In this document: positions 5,983-6,528 of the stretch, in pieces | Numbering within the stretch: the first letter of the stretch is position 1 | Layout: every line of letters begins with the position of its first letter | DNA from: JAVXNW01 sp036645575 | Lineage (GTDB): Bacteria > Bacillota > Clostridia > Christensenellales > Aristaeellaceae | NCBI GenBank assembly: GCA_036645575.1 | Contig: JAVXNW010000122.1 | Span: forward strand, 1 to 6,528 | DNA length: 6,528 nucleotides | Reading direction: 5' to 3' | Notes under the pieces: model-generated | Databases searched by the model: none | What the model was told of the DNA's origin: nothing | The model's input: only the letters and a program-made list of their open reading frames with translations | Program-made: the position numbers and the translations under genes

Positions 5983-6528
5983 TTACGAGGACGACTTGGG
6001 CGCATACCCATTTGACGAGCGCATAGAAGCCCCCGCCAGAAGACAAAAGCCCGCTGCCCCCGACAAAAAGGCGCGTGACAAGGCGGGATCGGCGCACACG
6101 CCCTACGCAAATGATTTTGAAAGCGCCATGCCGCGCAAGCGTCCGCCAAGTTCCGCGCGCCCGGCGACGGGTGCTACGCGTCCCGCGTCAAGCGCTGCGC
6201 GCCCGGCGACGGGTTCCGCGCGCCCCGCGACGGGTGCCGCGCGTCCCGCGACGGGTTCCGCGCGCCCCGCGTCAAGCGCTGCGCGATCCGCGTCAAGTTC
6301 CGCGCGTCCCGCGACGGGTGCCGCGCGCCCCACGTCAAGTTCCGCGCGTCCGGCGAATGTTTCTGGGCGATCCGCGTCGATTCGCCCGCGCGACAATTAC
6401 CGCGATTACGACGACGAGCTGCGGGTGCGGCCGCGTCCGAAGAAGCGCAAGAAGCGGCGCACGAGTCCCATGGTGACGCTGACCTACTGGCTGATTGCGG
6501 TGGCGCTGGCCTTTGGCATCAGCTACTT
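5972..6528 (+). CDS. Partial membrane protein with repetitive cytoplasmic N-terminus; possible MltG-like transglycosylase
   Basis: An open frame runs from ATG 5972 to the window end without a stop: 185 codons seen, 3' end missing. AGAGGGAGAAGG (about 5955-5966) is a suitable ribosome site, and the start overlaps the DUF951 stop by 11 nt. The order of regions is: an acidic and charged start (1-40); a low-complexity region of eleven 7-residue units, [SAT]-x-R-[PS]-x-x-x, residues 61-137; an acidic patch DNYRDYDDE; a basic cluster RPRPKKRKKRR (153-163); and a membrane segment beginning at about 167 (MVTLTYWLIAVALAFGISYF). The positive cluster before the segment predicts the N-terminus is inside. 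Many Clostridia MltG (YceG) endolytic transglycosylases have this layout, but no catalytic residue is visible. Any single-pass envelope protein is possible. Confidence 0.75.
   Translation, partial: MRNDYEDDLGAYPFDERIEAPARRQKPAAPDKKARDKAGSAHTPYANDFESAMPRKRPPSSARPATGATRPASSAARPATGSARPATGAARPATGSARPASSAARSASSSARPATGAARPTSSSARPANVSGRSASIRPRDNYRDYDDELRVRPRPKKRKKRRTSPMVTLTYWLIAVALAFGISY
6152..6382 (+). repeat. Eleven tandem 21-bp units within the last gene
   Basis: Eleven consecutive 21-bp units (6152, 6173, 6194, 6215, 6236, 6257, 6278, 6299, 6320, 6341, 6362) encode variants of SARPATG and AARPASS. The first position alternates between Ser and Ala, and the end varies between ATG, ASS and a few degenerate forms; the last two units are the most diverged. 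The period is in frame, so copy number can change without frameshift. High GC and repetition also create long false frames on both strands here. Confidence 0.9.

Noticed and set aside
6075..6476. 133-codon + strand frame of RRVPRAP repeats
   Set aside because: It is another reading frame of the 21-bp tandem repeat, without a ribosome site; the frame starting at 5972 is the supported one.

Overview
The window looks like a chromosomal segment next to a replication origin in a high-GC member of the Bacillota, most likely a Clostridia-type anaerobe. This rests on several signs: a DnaA-box/AT-rich unwinding site just upstream of the sliding-clamp gene dnaN, an adjacent mnmE, a Firmicutes-type DUF951 gene, strong AGGAGG-like ribosome sites, a near-consensus sigma-A promoter, and an oxygen-sensitive 2-oxoacid:ferredoxin oxidoreductase operon. 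Genus is not resolvable from the sequence alone. All genes are on the + strand.

Bases 1-674 contain no convincing gene. The left part (1-200) is built of hairpins and three exact copies of an 11-bp repeat, one of them in the loop of a perfect 14-bp inverted repeat. The middle (245-465) is C-rich and T-rich, with short tandem repeats and possible terminators. The right end holds two abutting DnaA boxes (588-605), a short GC spacer and an AT-rich tract with CTA/TTA/CTT trinucleotides (610-647). That layout matches the basal unwinding system known from B. subtilis oriC. Its usual left neighbour dnaA is not present within the nearly 600 bases shown upstream of the boxes.

Bases 675-3124 carry dnaN (beta clamp) followed 5 nt later by mnmE (tRNA U34-modification GTPase). 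The usual mnmE partner mnmG does not follow.

Bases 3138-5773 are a clean operon with its own promoter: a two-cluster ferredoxin (korD/vorD type), then the alpha (korA/vorB), beta (korB/vorA) and gamma (korC/vorC) subunits of a 2-oxoacid:ferredoxin oxidoreductase. The four products should form one cytoplasmic TPP- and Fe-S-dependent enzyme that interconverts a 2-oxoacid plus CoA with the acyl-CoA, CO2 and reduced ferredoxin.

Bases 5773-6528 hold a small DUF951 protein with a cysteine motif, joined to the operon by a TAATG overlap. It overlaps by 11 nt the start of a last gene that runs off the window. That gene begins with a long charged and repetitive cytoplasmic region containing eleven 21-bp (7-residue) units, then a basic cluster and one membrane segment. 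It resembles the N-terminus of an MltG-type peptidoglycan transglycosylase, but the catalytic domain lies outside the window.
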